Below, piece by piece: positions 1-11,490 of a stretch of 64,000 nt of DNA. Each line of letters opens with the position of its first letter. Position 1 is the first letter of the stretch. Both the position numbers and the translations under genes were made by a program. Origin of the DNA: Eonycteris spelaea (Eukaryota > Chordata > Mammalia > Chiroptera > Pteropodidae); assembly GCA_003508835.1 (NCBI GenBank), contig PUFA01000105.1, positions 3,968,001 through 4,032,000 on the forward strand, read 5' to 3'. The notes below the pieces were generated by a model. It had not been told where the DNA came from. It worked only from the letters and a program-made list of their open reading frames with translations, and did no database searches.

Positions 1-140
1 CAATTATCTATAATGACTAGACTACGAGGACAGAAAGATTTATAACCAGATAAACAAATTAATAAAAGCAAACTTATTTTTAACATAGTTGAAAGAACAA
101 ATTAAGACACTTGCACAGCAGAAAGATAATAAGCAGACAG

Positions 141-212
141 ATGATAGATGGGTTAGTGGGTGGGTGTATGGATGTATGGAAGGATGGATGGACGGATGGA
201 CGGATGGACAGG
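141..212. repeat. Imperfect GGAT/GGAC tetranucleotide microsatellite
   Basis: A run of GGAT, GGAC and GTAT units, most regular over 168-210. It lies just upstream of a GA tract. The frame that reads through it (160-372) has a repetitive GRMDGRMDG then RERERE translation and is an artefact of the repeats. Confidence 0.9.
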
Positions 213-220
213 CATGCTAG

Positions 221-224
<4 letters not shown>

Positions 225-268
<44 letters not shown>
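225..268. repeat. Perfect (GA)22 dinucleotide microsatellite
   Basis: Forty-four uninterrupted bases of alternating G and A. With no interruption it is expected to be length-polymorphic. It forms a compound locus with the GGAT tract 12 bases to its left. Confidence 0.97.
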
Positions 269-271
<3 letters not shown>

Positions 272-709
272 GCAAGATTAGAATAAAGACACTTAAATGC
301 AGTACTAAGTCCAACTCGGGCAGATCAAATTCATTCTTTTTTTATACTGGCTTCTCCTTGAACTCGAAATAGGAATTATATAGCAAAATATGACACTTTA
401 AAAATTTTGACATTATAATAATGTGTCTTTCCTTAAGTTATCTAAATAGCTATTATGAATAAAAAATATCATGCTCATATTAAACAGATGATATTCAAGA
501 ACTTATATATATTTGTTTTATTTCAAATATAGCTCATTCTAAAAAGAATAAAGCAGTATTAAAAAAGGGAAGTTATTCAAATCACCAGTAGATGGCAGTA
601 GAAGCTTATATTTTAACCTACTTTAAGGCTTGGCCTTCTATTCCAATACCGCACTGAAAAAAATGTTATATTTATCTTTAATCAGCAACATTCATCAAAG
701 TTTAAAGTG
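269..709. other. Unassigned AT-rich sequence
   Basis: I recognise no repeat family and no coding frame here. It contains the short phrase CACCAGTAGATGGCAGTAGA (581-600), which resembles the core of a CTCF site (CCAGTAGATGGCAG). That is the only feature worth noting and is unproven. Confidence 0.4.
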
Positions 710-791
710 AATATATATGTGTATGTATTTGAATACATATATTTACATATACATACACATACACATATGTATTAGTATATCTATATATTTA
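710..791. repeat. TA/TG/CA-rich low-complexity tract with internal inverted symmetry
   Basis: Alternating pyrimidine-purine sequence. ATATGTGTATGTAT on the left is mirrored by ATACATACACATA on the right, so the tract could extrude as a hairpin. It is probably a decayed (TATG)n/(CATA)n microsatellite. Confidence 0.75.
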
Positions 792-794
792 TTG

Positions 795-1240
795 TATTAG
801 AGATCATTTGCTGTGTAACAAATTATCTTAAAGTCAGGGGAAATATTTATTATTTCACACAGTTTCTTAGGGTCAGAACCCCAAGCATGGCTTAGCGGGG
901 TGGTTCTGACCCAGTGTCTCTCATGAGTTGCACTTAAGTTGTCAGTCAGGGGCCGAGCAGTCTGTCTCCACACTCTTTCAGAGGTCTGATTACAAGAGGC
1001 TTCAGTTTCTTGCTATGTGGCCGTCGCCATAGGACTGTTCATGTGGCATGGGTGCTGGCCACCCATGACTGAGTGATGAATAGAAGAGAGAAAATGGGAG
1101 AGCAAGCAAGCAAGGATCCTGCCCCCCGCCCCCCAAATACCTCCAGTCTTTAAAACCTGACTTCAGAGTGACATACTATCATTTCTACTTACCTATTGGT
1201 CAATGGACCTATTCTGGTATAATTTGGGAGATAATTATGT
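795..1240 (+). repeat. Old interspersed repeat copy, MER-like, family not assigned
   Basis: The block opens with CTGTGTAACAAATTATCTTAA and continues through phrases such as GTTTCTTAGGGTCAG, AAGCATGGCTTAGC and TATTGGTCAATGGAC. I associate these with a common non-autonomous mammalian repeat of the CTGTGTAACAAA type. It is clearly less AT-rich than the flanks. I cannot name the subfamily, and the ends are approximate. Confidence 0.5.
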
Positions 1241-1409
1241 CAGGATAATGTGAATACTAGGTAGGAATGGAGAGAGATGTCTTGGGGGGGTGGTTATACA
1301 TTTATATTATCGCCTCTTCATACTCAGTGGTTTTTATTATGTTGAGTTTAATATTTCTATTTCTGTAATTGAAAATATTATTTTCCTATCTCAATATATT
1401 TTCTTTAAT

Positions 1410-1475
1410 GTTCTTCCTCTCTCCCTCCCTTTTTCTTTCCTTCCTTCCTCCCTTCCTCCCTTCCTTCCTTTCTCC
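1410..1475. repeat. Imperfect (TTCC)n/(TCCC)n polypyrimidine tract
   Basis: About 65 bases of almost pure pyrimidine with TTCC, CTCC and TCCC units. The frame 1290-1523 runs through it and gives a low-complexity LPLSLPFSFLPSSLPPFLPF translation, so it is not a gene. Confidence 0.85.
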
Positions 1476-2009
1476 TACTCTGCCAACATCTATTATGACC
1501 TAAAAAGTAAAATGTGTATATAAGCATAATTATGTTTGAAAAACCTGATTTTTGACTGGTATATTATTAAAACGTTTGGAAACAGATTGTCAAAGAAAAA
1601 AGTGTTTATCAATTATTGATACAATAATATCTTGTCTTTACAGAGGGTGATATCTAGAATAAAAGCCCTCTTAGATTTCTAGTTTACTTTAGTTTACCCA
1701 TCACAACTTTCATTTGCTGGGGAATGTATACCAAAGTCTCTTTAGAGTCTGAATAAGCTTGTTTATTAAGGAATAAAAGCAGCTTTTATGGATAAAGTGA
1801 GCATGTTAAAGTTAGGAGCGTAGGAGCAGAGATATAAAATTTTCAGTGTCGGTTCTACAAAAAACAGCTTAAATTTTTTTTTAAACAATACTGTGATAAT
1901 GGCATAGTGATCAGATAAAGTCATAAACAGAAAGAGCGTAGAAAGAAGAGAAAGTCCTTAATTGTTAAGAAAAAAAATTCGAATTTTAAAAGTGCTTTCT
2001 GGTTTACGA
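1476..2009. other. Unassigned AT-rich sequence
   Basis: No repeat family, frame or RNA gene recognised. The sequence includes several A-runs and ordinary AT-rich text. Confidence 0.4.
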
Positions 2010-2745
2010 GTTGTCTCCATCAGGGTTCAGTACAGGAAACCAAACCACTCTAGATGTTTTAACCAGAAAAATATTTAACCCCTAAGAGTTGATGCTTATA
2101 AATTGATTGTGGCTTGTCAAGAAGGGTCCTGTCTGGATCTGCCTGGAAGGACTCTCAGAACCTTTAAAACTCACCTCTACCTGAGACACATCTAAAAGGG
2201 GATCAGAAAACCACCACAGAAAATTCGGAGTTTCAAAGTTCACCACAGAATTTGTAATTTATCAGTATGAAAGATGGAATTACTGCAGCTGTTGATTCAA
2301 TTGCCTCTAAACGCCTCTGAAGCTCTGGATTAGACCCTTCAGCGATACCACAGAACGTTCCCATACCTGCACAACCTTACAGAAAGGGAATATTCGAAAA
2401 TAAGTACAAGAAACCTGTTCCGTTTTATTTGCGCGTTTTACATCTCATGCGAATGCATTGCAAACACCGGTTCCTGATACCCACTGAGAACACCCTCCTC
2501 TAAGAGCATCTGAGAAATACAGGGTTCATTTTCCAGATTCTGGAGGCTCTAGGAGGTGTCGAGCAGGGATGCTAAATGGCAGGTGGCCGTGTGCAGCACG
2601 CCCAGTGCGTCTGCTTCAAGGTGCAGAAGTGATGTGTTCTCTGCAGACCCTGTTCCATCATCTCACTTCCCTGCATTGCTCAAGGGTAGGTGTAGCAGAC
2701 TCCACGTTTTTGTCACCACACTTTCGTAGTGAGCACACTCAATAA
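2010..2745. other. Higher-complexity block, possible ancient repeat or single-copy sequence
   Basis: Base composition becomes noticeably more balanced here than on either side. Phrases such as CATCAGGGTTCAGTACAGG and GGATCTGCCTGGAAGG suggest an old repeat, and a distant echo is seen near 50430-50740. No frame is open for long. I cannot assign it. Confidence 0.3.
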
Positions 2746-2964
2746 AAGTCCCCCCTTTTTTTTTCCTGTTGAAAAAAATAATAATTTCTCTCCTTGGAGA
2801 ATGATCAGCTTACTCAAAGGGATAAACTAAGCCTGTAAGCCTAGAGGTTTTCTAGAAAATAGTCTCTTTTGAACAATATCTATCCCTGAAAAACACATAA
2901 AAATGAACATACACAGGTTACGTAGCATTCGTTATGAAATTATGATCATTAGTCGTTATAATAA

Positions 2965-3045
2965 CCATTATAATGTTATCATTATACAGATGAGGGCACA
3001 CAAGCTTAGAAACTTTGAACAACTTGCCTGATTATACTGTAACCA
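2965..3045 (-). repeat. MIR-like SINE fragment
   Basis: The stretch TACAGATGAGGGCACACAAG followed by AACTTTGAACAACTTGCC follows the reverse-complement core of MIR (usually ACAGATGAGGAAACTGAGG, then AAGTAACTTGCC). The match is short and diverged, so the call is tentative. Confidence 0.5.
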
Positions 3046-3479
3046 AACTAAACATCCACTATTATAATCCAGTTTTTATTCTATTGTGTAGGAATCATTA
3101 GTATATGTCCTATATAAAGACTTTCTGTCATACTGACAAGTTTAAATTACTTAATACGCATTAAATATAGTTTGAATGTCTTAGGGATCTAAAACTTTTT
3201 CTAAATGAAACTACCAATTGTGATTAAACTTTCCATGACTGAAAGAGGTGAGAATGAAAAGGGGAATGTGGATATGGAGGGGCAAGAAGCACAGGATTAT
3301 GTTTATTTTTAATCCAAAGAATTTACTTTTAAGATACATCACTGTTTTAATAGGTGGGTTATTTTATCCCCAACTACACAGAATAGTAAGACGGTCCATG
3401 CTTTTGACTGCATGTAACAGATATGCAGCATCTTAATTAATTTAATGAGATCCGTTTTCCTACTGTAATAGCAGGTGCC
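3046..3479. other. Unassigned AT-rich sequence
   Basis: Nothing recognised. The 62-codon frame at 3248-3436 has no domain and no coding character. Confidence 0.4.
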
Positions 3480-3775
3480 AGGAAAATTAGTTCAGGGAGG
3501 GCATCTCCATCCTTTTCTACCATTTTCGCATACAATTATTTCCCCTCACAGTTGTCATCATCAGGCTGCTCCCCTCTGGTCATCCCATCTGTCCTCTAGG
3601 CAGGTGACCAGGAAAAGGGCAAATGATGTAGAGTAGAGTATAGGAGGTAAAGGTAGAAGTCAGACGAATCTGTCCTCTTTAAAAGAACGTGTCCGAAAGT
3701 CCTACTCAGCCACTTTGGCTCTTATTTCATTCACCAGAACTATATGTCGTGGCTACATGTTACATGTAAAAAAAT
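3480..3775. repeat. Possible ancient interspersed repeat fragment
   Basis: The segment ending GGCTCTTATTTCATTCACCAGAAC then GTGGCTACATGT resembles the TTATTTCATTGGCCAGAAC / CATGGCCACA passage common in an old mammalian repeat. It is preceded by a pyrimidine-richer stretch. Orientation and family are uncertain. Confidence 0.3.
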
Positions 3776-6072
3776 ATATCATCACCGAGGAAACTCTGAA
3801 GGAACGTAGAAATGAGTGTTATTTGATTTGGAATGGAGGGAGAATTTTAGTAAATTAATAACAGAAGTGATTATCCTAGGTAGCTTTCTAGAATCTTGAA
3901 AAACCAAATTTTAATTGAGTATGTTTCTGTAATAGTCAAGATTCTTATAATATGGGAAAAATAATAGATTTTTTGGAAGGCTGATAACACTGTCTGTAAA
4001 ACTCTGCAAGTATTATGATGACTCCAAAAGATGCTTGTTAATCCACTATTATTGATTGATAATTATTAGAACAAAAAAAAATAAAAAATCAAACACTTAA
4101 AAGCCCCCAAAGCTATTGCCTAATTTTCATTCTGATAAAAATTTTTAATAAAGAGTGTCCATATTATACTATGCTAAATTTTCCTCTATAGTTTTCAGAT
4201 AAAGAGGAATTTTTTTTTAACATAAAGGAAATACCTATTTCTAAAGAAAAACAGCTCCATTTTAGTGCTCGTTCAGGGCTCCATCTCAGTCCACATTTCT
4301 ATGTGTGCTGTTATTGGAGGACAGGATCACACTGGCGAATGTACTGGCTATTCAAGCGTTTACCCAGAAATCAGACCCTCCACTGCTACAACACATTCTG
4401 TTGTCCAAAGCAAGTCGCATAGTCACGCTGAACATCAGAGAGAATACAAATGTAGACATGGAACCATCATAATGACTAAGATACATGCCTGACTTTTTAA
4501 AGCCACTATGCTAGAACTTCCCCGAGTATACGTGAACTACCTTTATTACAAGGTTGAAAAGCGAAGAGGGCTCTGAAGGAGGTACAGAAGGAGCGCTTAT
4601 TGAGCACTTAGAAATTGCCTAATTAATTATCATGCAATACACACTCGATGTAGAAAATAATATTTATAAATTCAGCGATGCAGTCAGAGTACATTTGTGT
4701 CAATAGAAGTAAAATCCTTAGTACAAGAATGAAATAAGAGGCTCCATGGGCAATATTTTATTCAGTAATTTACCAATATTATTGAAAATGTTTTAAAGAA
4801 TCGCACATTTGACATTGGATCGACATTGGGGCACATTGAACACGGAGAGAAACAAGGACCCTGGGTTCGTGGGGATAAATGTTGTGGGGAGGGTGTAAAG
4901 TGTGGTGATATAATGCCATAGGAGATGAAAATGGTGATCGTTTAGAAATTTACAGTGGAAACAAAAGAAAAATCTAAATTACACCTGAACAGGAATAGCA
5001 TTCCCTAGTGAAAAGAACTAAAAGTGTACATTATGGCTTTCTATGTATCATTTACATTTTAATATACTAAGATATACACTATTATCTATATAGTTCTTAT
5101 TTCTTAGGGCTTCAAAGAAAAGCCTCACTTTGTTTTTACATGAAGATTGAAATTGAAAGACCCTTCTCAGTGTTATTTATAATGTCCTAGTAATCTTTCA
5201 TGGTTATTATGACCAAATTAGCAGAATTATGGAAGAAAAAACACCAAACGCTGATTTTACATTTTTCTATGGAGGTGTGTTACACATTTCATGTACACAT
5301 GTCTGCAGATTGCAAGGAAATTGGGCCTAGTGAGTGAGGAAATATTTAAACAATTTATATAGGTATTTTGATTTGGAAAAAGAAATTTTGAATCATTCGA
5401 CAGCAGAAATTATCATCTTAAAGTTTTAAGGAACTATCTTTCCTTCATTTATGCAAAATGAAATGGCCTTAACATGTAACAATAGAGATTTAAGTACATG
5501 CTAAGAAAACAATATTAACATCATGGTGAAAGCATGGATTAGCACCGAAGAACACATTGTAATTAGCCATGATAAGACTATGCCAAAAAACGTCTAATAA
5601 ACAGGAATTATTATGGTATAATACGTCCAGAATGCATATACATATATAAAAATAATACACTTAGGAAAGCCAGTGGAAAATATTTGGGTTAAGATTGAAA
5701 TAAGAAAAAAAGAAAAAAGAGAATACAAACAGAAAGATGTTGCTGTTTAAATATAACAGGCACTAACAAGAAACACAAAGTCATCTTATAATTATACTAT
5801 CACTCAAATTGTTTCACAGGAGATTAGTGGCGGCCTGTAGGTACGGTCTAAAATGTTAAGTATATAAGAAGTAGATGAATCAAATAGGTATTGGTTGTAT
5901 AAAATTTTATCAATAGAAGGATTAAAGTGAAACGAAAAATAAGTGGGAAGAGGAGAAGTGACAGAATCGTTAGAAATTTAGAATATCATTTTAGCTTATA
6001 TTAACGAAAGAAAATAACAACTCAACATTGCTCAGCCATATGCTCAAGATTTAAGAAATTTTGTTAACATGG
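3776..6072. other. Unassigned AT-rich sequence, 2.3 kb
   Basis: Long low-GC stretch with many A-runs. A MIR-like phrase (CTTATTGAGCACTTAG, 4597-4612) is too short to call. The frame 4265-4492 starts at a non-ATG codon and shows no domain. No promoter, CpG cluster or exon-like frame was seen. Confidence 0.4.
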
Positions 6073-6142
6073 ACAGAATATTACTTATCTGTAATTTCTT
6101 AAGTAAAGTGAACAGAATGTTACTCATCTGTAATTTCTTAAG
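6073..6142 (+). repeat. Tandem duplication, two 31-bp near-identical copies at 39-bp period
   Basis: Copies at 6073-6103 and 6112-6142 share ACAGAATRTTACTYATCTG followed by TAATTTCTTAAG, differing at two positions, with eight bases between them. This is a local slippage or unequal-exchange event, not a transposon. Confidence 0.9.
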
Positions 6143-6979
6143 GCAGATTTCATTTTATTAGAAATCTGATGTTTTCAGGCTGCTATTATTTTTGAGATTT
6201 GAAGTTTCCTGAAAAGAGATGGGCTAGATGTGTTTTTGACAAAGTCGAATTCGAATTAGAGATATGCAGACAGACATTATCATTAGAAATGGGAATTGAA
6301 CTAGATGATCCTAAGAATAATTTTATGACCGTAGATTGTTAAGAAACTATGTCATGTGTTTTTTAACAATTAAATATGTATTTATGGAGGACAGTAAAAT
6401 GAAATAATCCCTGGAAAAGTTTTTTTCAAATGTGTTATGAGCTACTATTGATTTTAGATTAAAAAAATAGCATGTTAATATTTAAATAGAGTGGTTTCAG
6501 ATTTTTCACTGCTCTTCCAAACATACATTTTAAGTTTGATAATTTCTTTTCTACTATTCTACTATTACTACCAGGTCTCGCTAATCTTTCATTTATCGAT
6601 TGCACTTGTCATAATCCATTCATCTCCTATACGTTAGCCAGAGTATACGACTTTATATGCAGCAGAATGCATGCGCTGCCTTGATTAAAAACTCATCAGC
6701 ATCTCATTGTGTTTGGCATACAAGCAGATATTTACAAGCACTCGTGTGAAGCCCTTAGAGGTGTGTCTCTGCCTCACTTCTGTCATTTCTCGCTTTTGTT
6801 CGCTGTAGTCAAGTCACCCTGGCAAGCTTTTTACTTTCTATGTGAAATAAGCTCTTTCCTAGGGCACGTGTTCTCTCTTCTGCCTTTAAACATCATTCTC
6901 CAGGAGCTCGGCAGAGGGAACGCAGTCAGCATTAAGGTAATGGCTAGGTGGAGAGCCGGAGGAGCGAAGGAGCCATGAG
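6143..6979. other. Unassigned sequence
   Basis: AT-rich on the left. It becomes more balanced from about 6660 to 6980, where an 89-codon frame (6709-6978) starts at a non-ATG codon. Its translation has a hydrophobic central stretch (HFCHFSLLFAVV) but no recognisable family. I do not support it as a gene. Confidence 0.35.
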
Positions 6980-7064
6980 GGGATCGTTTTATAAACTATA
7001 TAAATGTCTAACCAATGTACTATATGTACACTTGAAACTAATAATATAAAATTAAAAAAAAAAA
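6980..7064 (+). repeat. L1 LINE 3' end (ACACCTGAAACTAAT type)
   Basis: TATAAATGTCTAACCAATGT followed by TACACTTGAAACTAATAATA and an A-rich tail matches the end of laurasiatherian L1 3' UTRs. Only the last 80-130 bases of the element are present, so it is severely 5'-truncated. Confidence 0.8.
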
Positions 7065-7929
7065 CAGAGAACCAGGAAAAAAAAAACCCCAAACTGTTCT
7101 TCATCCCTTATTATTTGACAAATCTTTATCCTGCAAATGTCCCAAGTAGGTCCTTTATGAAATTTAATCTAAATGATCTGTTTCTTGTATTATCTTATAA
7201 GTTTGTATTTCTTTTGGAAACATTTTACATTTTCAAGTAAATATGTTTATATATTATTACTTATTTCCTCACAGAATCGATAGGATAGGCACTTTGGTAC
7301 AAAAAGTGTGAGCACAGTCTTCTATTTAATAAATCTTTCAAATTATGACAGAAGAGGAATCTCAGCTCTGATGAGCAGAAGAGTTTTTATAGAAATAATT
7401 ATGAGCTATGGATACAAAGTTTAAAAGAACTATTTGAAGACACTACAGGGTGAACAAAAGCCTCCAAAAACTGGAGTGGACTTCCCTCTAACCAAGGGCT
7501 TCATATTGTGGAGGTCATGCAGGTGTGTAGAACTCCCCCTCAAGGGCACCCTGCCCAAAGGTGGGTGGAAAGAAACTTAAGCAGAAAGTGTCAGGCACAC
7601 TGGTGACAGGGTCAGAAAAATTGAGAGTGCCAATGTATATGGAAAATGAGAGAGATCTGAAAAAGAGGAAGAAACAATGCAGGAACCCAAGATATGAGTA
7701 TAAACTCACCTCAGGTCTTAGTTGCGCATTGGGCTCTGCATGTGAAGATGAGATTTCAAGGAGTCTAGGAGCAAGCATCAGACAGAATGCTGAAATTCAG
7801 AAGTCAGTAACTCAGCTAGGAGACGCTTTGGAATGTGGATCTCACTGAGTCGGTGAGGAGGAGGATGTTTGAAAAGTCAAAGACTAAGGATCACTCTGGG
7901 AGTAATGACACAAAGGAAATGAACTCATC
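7065..7929. other. Unassigned sequence with overlapping frames on both strands
   Basis: A 95-codon frame on + (7561-7848) and an 87-codon frame on - (7515-7778) cover the same bases. The + frame has a basic, lysine-rich start and a polar end with no known motif. The local composition is more balanced than the flanks, which fits an old repeat or a non-coding conserved block as well as a broken exon. I see no supporting signal for a gene. Confidence 0.35.
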
Positions 7930-8290
7930 AAAACAAAGTCCACAAGTTCAAGATTATCCACTAGTTATTTATGTACTAGAATAAAACTCAGTACTAATAT
8001 GAAGCAGAGAACAGAAATCCTTATAATGCATCTTCCACAGTGTCCAGATTTTATAAGTTCTGGAATTGGTTAAATGAAGCTACAGTGGTAGAGATTAGAA
8101 TGTGGTTTCTAGGGTTAGGGGAATTATTAACTAGAAAAGGGTGTGGAGAACTTCTGGTAACGGCCATAATGTTCTTTGTATTAATTTGGGTATTGATTAC
8201 ATGGGTGTATTCGTCAAAATTCATTGAACATAGCAGTTAAAATCTACAAATTCAATTTATGTAAATCATACATAAAATTAATAAATTAAT
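7930..8290 (+). repeat. Old L1 (L1M-type) 3' end fragment
   Basis: The phrases GATTACATGGGTGTATTCGTC and AAAATTCATTGAACATAGCA followed by TTATGTAAATCATAC follow the 3' UTR of old mammalian L1s (normally TACATGGGTGTATACATTTGTCAAAACTCATCGAACT, then TGTAAATTATACCT). The 66-codon frame inside (8040-8240) is a by-product. The left boundary is approximate. Confidence 0.65.
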
Positions 8291-8427
8291 GAAAGTATCT
8301 TTTCCCATGGTATATAAATAATATTTGGAAATAACTTTGCATATTTGTTGTTCATAAATTATAGAAATAGTTAAAAATCATAATAATTTATGTAACAGTT
8401 ACTAAGATTTCTCTAGTTTTTGCATTT

Positions 8428-8437
8428 CCCCCCCCCC
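8428..8437. repeat. C10 homopolymer
   Basis: Ten consecutive C residues in an otherwise AT-rich context; prone to slippage and sequencing error. Confidence 0.9.
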
Positions 8438-8461
8438 TAAGGTTTTATGTACATGGTTCTC

Positions 8462-8491
8462 CAAAGAATTACTAACTTAAGTAATTCTTTG
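8462..8491. other. Perfect 12-bp inverted repeat with a 6-base loop
   Basis: CAAAGAATTACT (8462-8473) is exactly mirrored by AGTAATTCTTTG (8480-8491). No transposon flanks or known function; it could be chance in AT-rich sequence or the remnant of a palindromic element. Confidence 0.7.
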
Positions 8492-10790
8492 CTCTAATAT
8501 TCCTGTACTCTGGCTTAGAGCAATACCACCATCTTCTCCCTTTGAGAGTTGGGTATGAATAGCATGAAGGTATGTCAATAAATACATTACGGATCAGTAA
8601 TTCAGTGATTCTTACTCATGCTACGGTTCTGGATCACCGAACTACTAAACGTCAATTTTATAATAAACTGCCTTCTGCTCTCTGCTCATTTTTCTTTCTT
8701 CAGGGAGCGCCTCATATAACGTAATAATGGAAATTAAACCTATTTCAGCCTGGCACATACATTAAATATACACAGTCTATAAAACACACCATTATCAAAG
8801 GGGACCCATTAGAGTTAAAATCCTCCAGTTTAAAAAAAAGGAGAGACAGGAACTTCACAATTCTCTCCTCAAAAGGAGCAGCAGCATTGCCGTTCAGATC
8901 CAGTCTTCAAAATAAATCATGTACTTTTGATTTACATATTTGCTTTGACTGAGAAAATTTAAGGCTTGTCTTCTGTAAACAGAAATGCTGGGTGTGTTGT
9001 CTAAAGAAAAATTTGAGAAATATGTCACATAATAGAATCTGTCTTTTTAATAGTATTTGAGAATTTCATGTATGTAGTCTTTTTTTGAGCATTTTAGTTT
9101 TAATACAAAAAGCTATAAAGAATAACAAATTGGTTCATCACCCCATCTGTTTCACAAATAAATAACATTATGATACTTCTGGTAAAAGTACACTGGTGTG
9201 CATGTATTTATTAATCTTTTATTTTGACTCAAATCTACTGGGGGATAAAACTCCAGGATAAACATGAATGATTTTAATTTCTTGACATCCTTCTCCCTTA
9301 GAGTTGAAATGCATTTAGAAGTTCTTGGGTTTCACAGTTTTGTCTTTTTATAGAATAATAAACTTTAGAGATTAAAGATGATTTATACCAAAGCCTTATT
9401 TTTTATAGAAAGTGAAAACAGTATTCCAGCTCATAGCTAGTTAAGCAGAGTAAAATTGAGCTCCAACCGCACATTCCAATAACATACGTCTTGGGCACTG
9501 GACATTTAAGCATTTTCTTCTGTAATTTTCTATGCTTCAGGTTTTGCCTTTCTTGTGATATGCTCTGAGCGGATTCGAGCCTTAGCATAAATCTAGAACT
9601 AATTTACTTATGTGAGTTAACATTCTGACCTGAAACACATCTTCCCAGATGAAAGAGGGGAACAATTAGACATGGTTTATGCTGCATGAAATTTAAATAG
9701 AGATGCATCTAGAAACGTTTCCTTAGAGTTAGAAATCTGTATAATTTGTTCAAAGATTCATTTCTGCTAAGAAAACATTTTTATTTTAATTTTGTGTCTG
9801 CCGACCTGACTCTATTGCCAGCAACACAGAGCTTTCAAATTATAGACTTCAGTATTTTTAGGTACCTTTAGCATGGGCTTTCTAAAGTGTTATTCAAATC
9901 GCCTTCAATTCACCCCCTCTAATACTATTCTCTGAATTTTATTTTTTAGTTGTGATCAGGTGATTCTCCTTTATGAAGAATATGTTTAAATAGCATACAT
10001 ACATACAATGATTTGTATTTCACATAATAGAATGATTTGAGCAAAATTGTAACTCATCCTTTTCCATATCTTTACCAGTAGAACAGAGTTGTTTGGAGAC
10101 AATATTTCTTTTAAGATTATGTTTCTTGAGACACTCTGAATGCATTTACCATTGTGAGTTAGGAATCGGGCCTTAGTCTACACCCCCAGTGGTTCTTCAT
10201 AATTCGGTCATAATCACTGATATTTTTCCTAGGCTATGTAGCATGACAAATATTTCTTGCCATTAGATATGACACTATTTTATTCAGTAGTCATCAACAG
10301 ACTCAGTTTACTCTGTATTCCATTTTTTTGCAACTCTAGTTCGTTGAATATTCTTTGTTGTTTTTTCCTGATACTGTGCCCTACATGCATGTCATTTTTT
10401 TTCCTGCTGTATTTAGATATTTAATGTTATTTCTTCCTTTCTACATTCTCTTTCTTGGCTAAGATGAACCACTTATTACAAAAATAAGGGTGGTCTCTTC
10501 AAGTGCAAAGATGTAGTATCTGAACCATCTTAGATTTTCCTTCAGAAAAAATAAAAGGAAAAGGATTGAAAAAGCTGTTTCTCTTTTGTTAATGTGAATT
10601 TTTTTTTTTGAATTAAGAAATTCCTGAGTTTTTTTCCATCTTGTTCTCTAAAGTGGTAGACCAATTACTCAGAAATGTATCTACTGCTAACATATATTTC
10701 ATTCATACTTGTGGCTCATTTTTTATTTTATGAAAAAACGTTTGCTAAAGCCATAAACACTTTAAAGAAACATGATGGTTGATTTTTTTA
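8492..10790. other. Unassigned AT-rich sequence, 2.3 kb
   Basis: I recognise no family or frame. Frames such as 9403-9588 on - have no domain. Several T-runs lie between 10,330 and 10,640 (for example around 10,385 and 10,602). Confidence 0.4.
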
Positions 10791-11490
10791 TGTATCAACA
10801 TCTCTGGACAGCAGTACTGAGTTATTTGGTCAAACATTATTCTGCGAAGGTATTTTTTGGGTACGATTAACATTTTAACTGCTGTGGGACTTTGGGTAAA
10901 AGCACCTTCCATATGTGCTGGTCTCACCCTGTCAATTTAAAAGCTTTGATAGAACAAAGACTGAGCTTCCCAGAGTAAGAAGGAATTCTGCCAATAGATG
11001 TCTTGGTCTCTGCAACTCTTTCCTGGGCCTCTAGCCTGCCAGCCTAACATGCAGATTTCAGATTTATAAAGCCTCCACAATCATATGACCCAGTTCCTTA
11101 AAATTTCTCTGTCTCTTTCTCTCTATGTGTGTGTGTACACACAGACAAAATCCTGGAATGATAATGTTGAATGAGACCTTATGGAGATGTGTGATTAGTA
11201 GCTAGAAATGTAAAAATATTTAAACATAAACAATTTTAAAAAATTATATATTTTATGTATTCTGTACTATATACTATATGTGTTATATGACATCTGTTTG
11301 ATGTACACTATATGCAGTATATATAGTACTATACATTTATGTTATATATTTATATTATATATTATATATGCTATATATTTATATTATATATACTATGTAT
11401 ACTGTATATATTTGATATATAGTAACTATCAAAATTTGTTGGTTTTACTTCTCTGGATAACCCTCACTAACACAAAATATTGCCAGTTTC
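10791..11490 (+). repeat. Interspersed repeat copy (family also at 46028-46420), with internal TA expansion
   Basis: The copy runs from GGTCAAACATTATTCTGCG through GATAGAACAAAGACTG, AAGAAGGAATTCTGCCAATAG, CCTCTAGCCTGCCAGCC and CCTCCACAATCATATGACCC to TTCTCTGGATAACCCTCACT. I recognise this order as one common mammalian repeat whose ends read TGATGGTTAATTTTA... and ...TCTCTGGAGAACCCTGACTAA. I do not recall its library name. A TA-rich tract at 11240-11432 interrupts it near its right end, where the family normally carries a short TA stretch. Confidence 0.75.
11240..11432. repeat. TA/TATG-rich expansion inside the host repeat
   Basis: About 190 bases of imperfect ATATT, TATATAC and TATATG units between the pyrimidine-rich part of the host repeat and its terminal CTCTGGATAACCCTC. 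Frame 11280-11501 (a Y/I/L-rich translation) is produced by this tract and is not a gene. Confidence 0.85.

Noticed and set aside
6073..6142. CRISPR-like repeat-spacer-repeat
   Set aside because: Only two units with an 8-base spacer in a mammalian nuclear context; it is a tandem duplication.
7515..7848. Possible small gene from the 95-codon plus frame
   Set aside because: Non-ATG start, a competing minus frame over the same bases, no domain, no promoter or splice context.
8110..8121. Possible interstitial telomere repeat (TAGGGTTAGGGG)
   Set aside because: Only two units, and it lies inside an L1 3'-end fragment whose text normally reads similarly.
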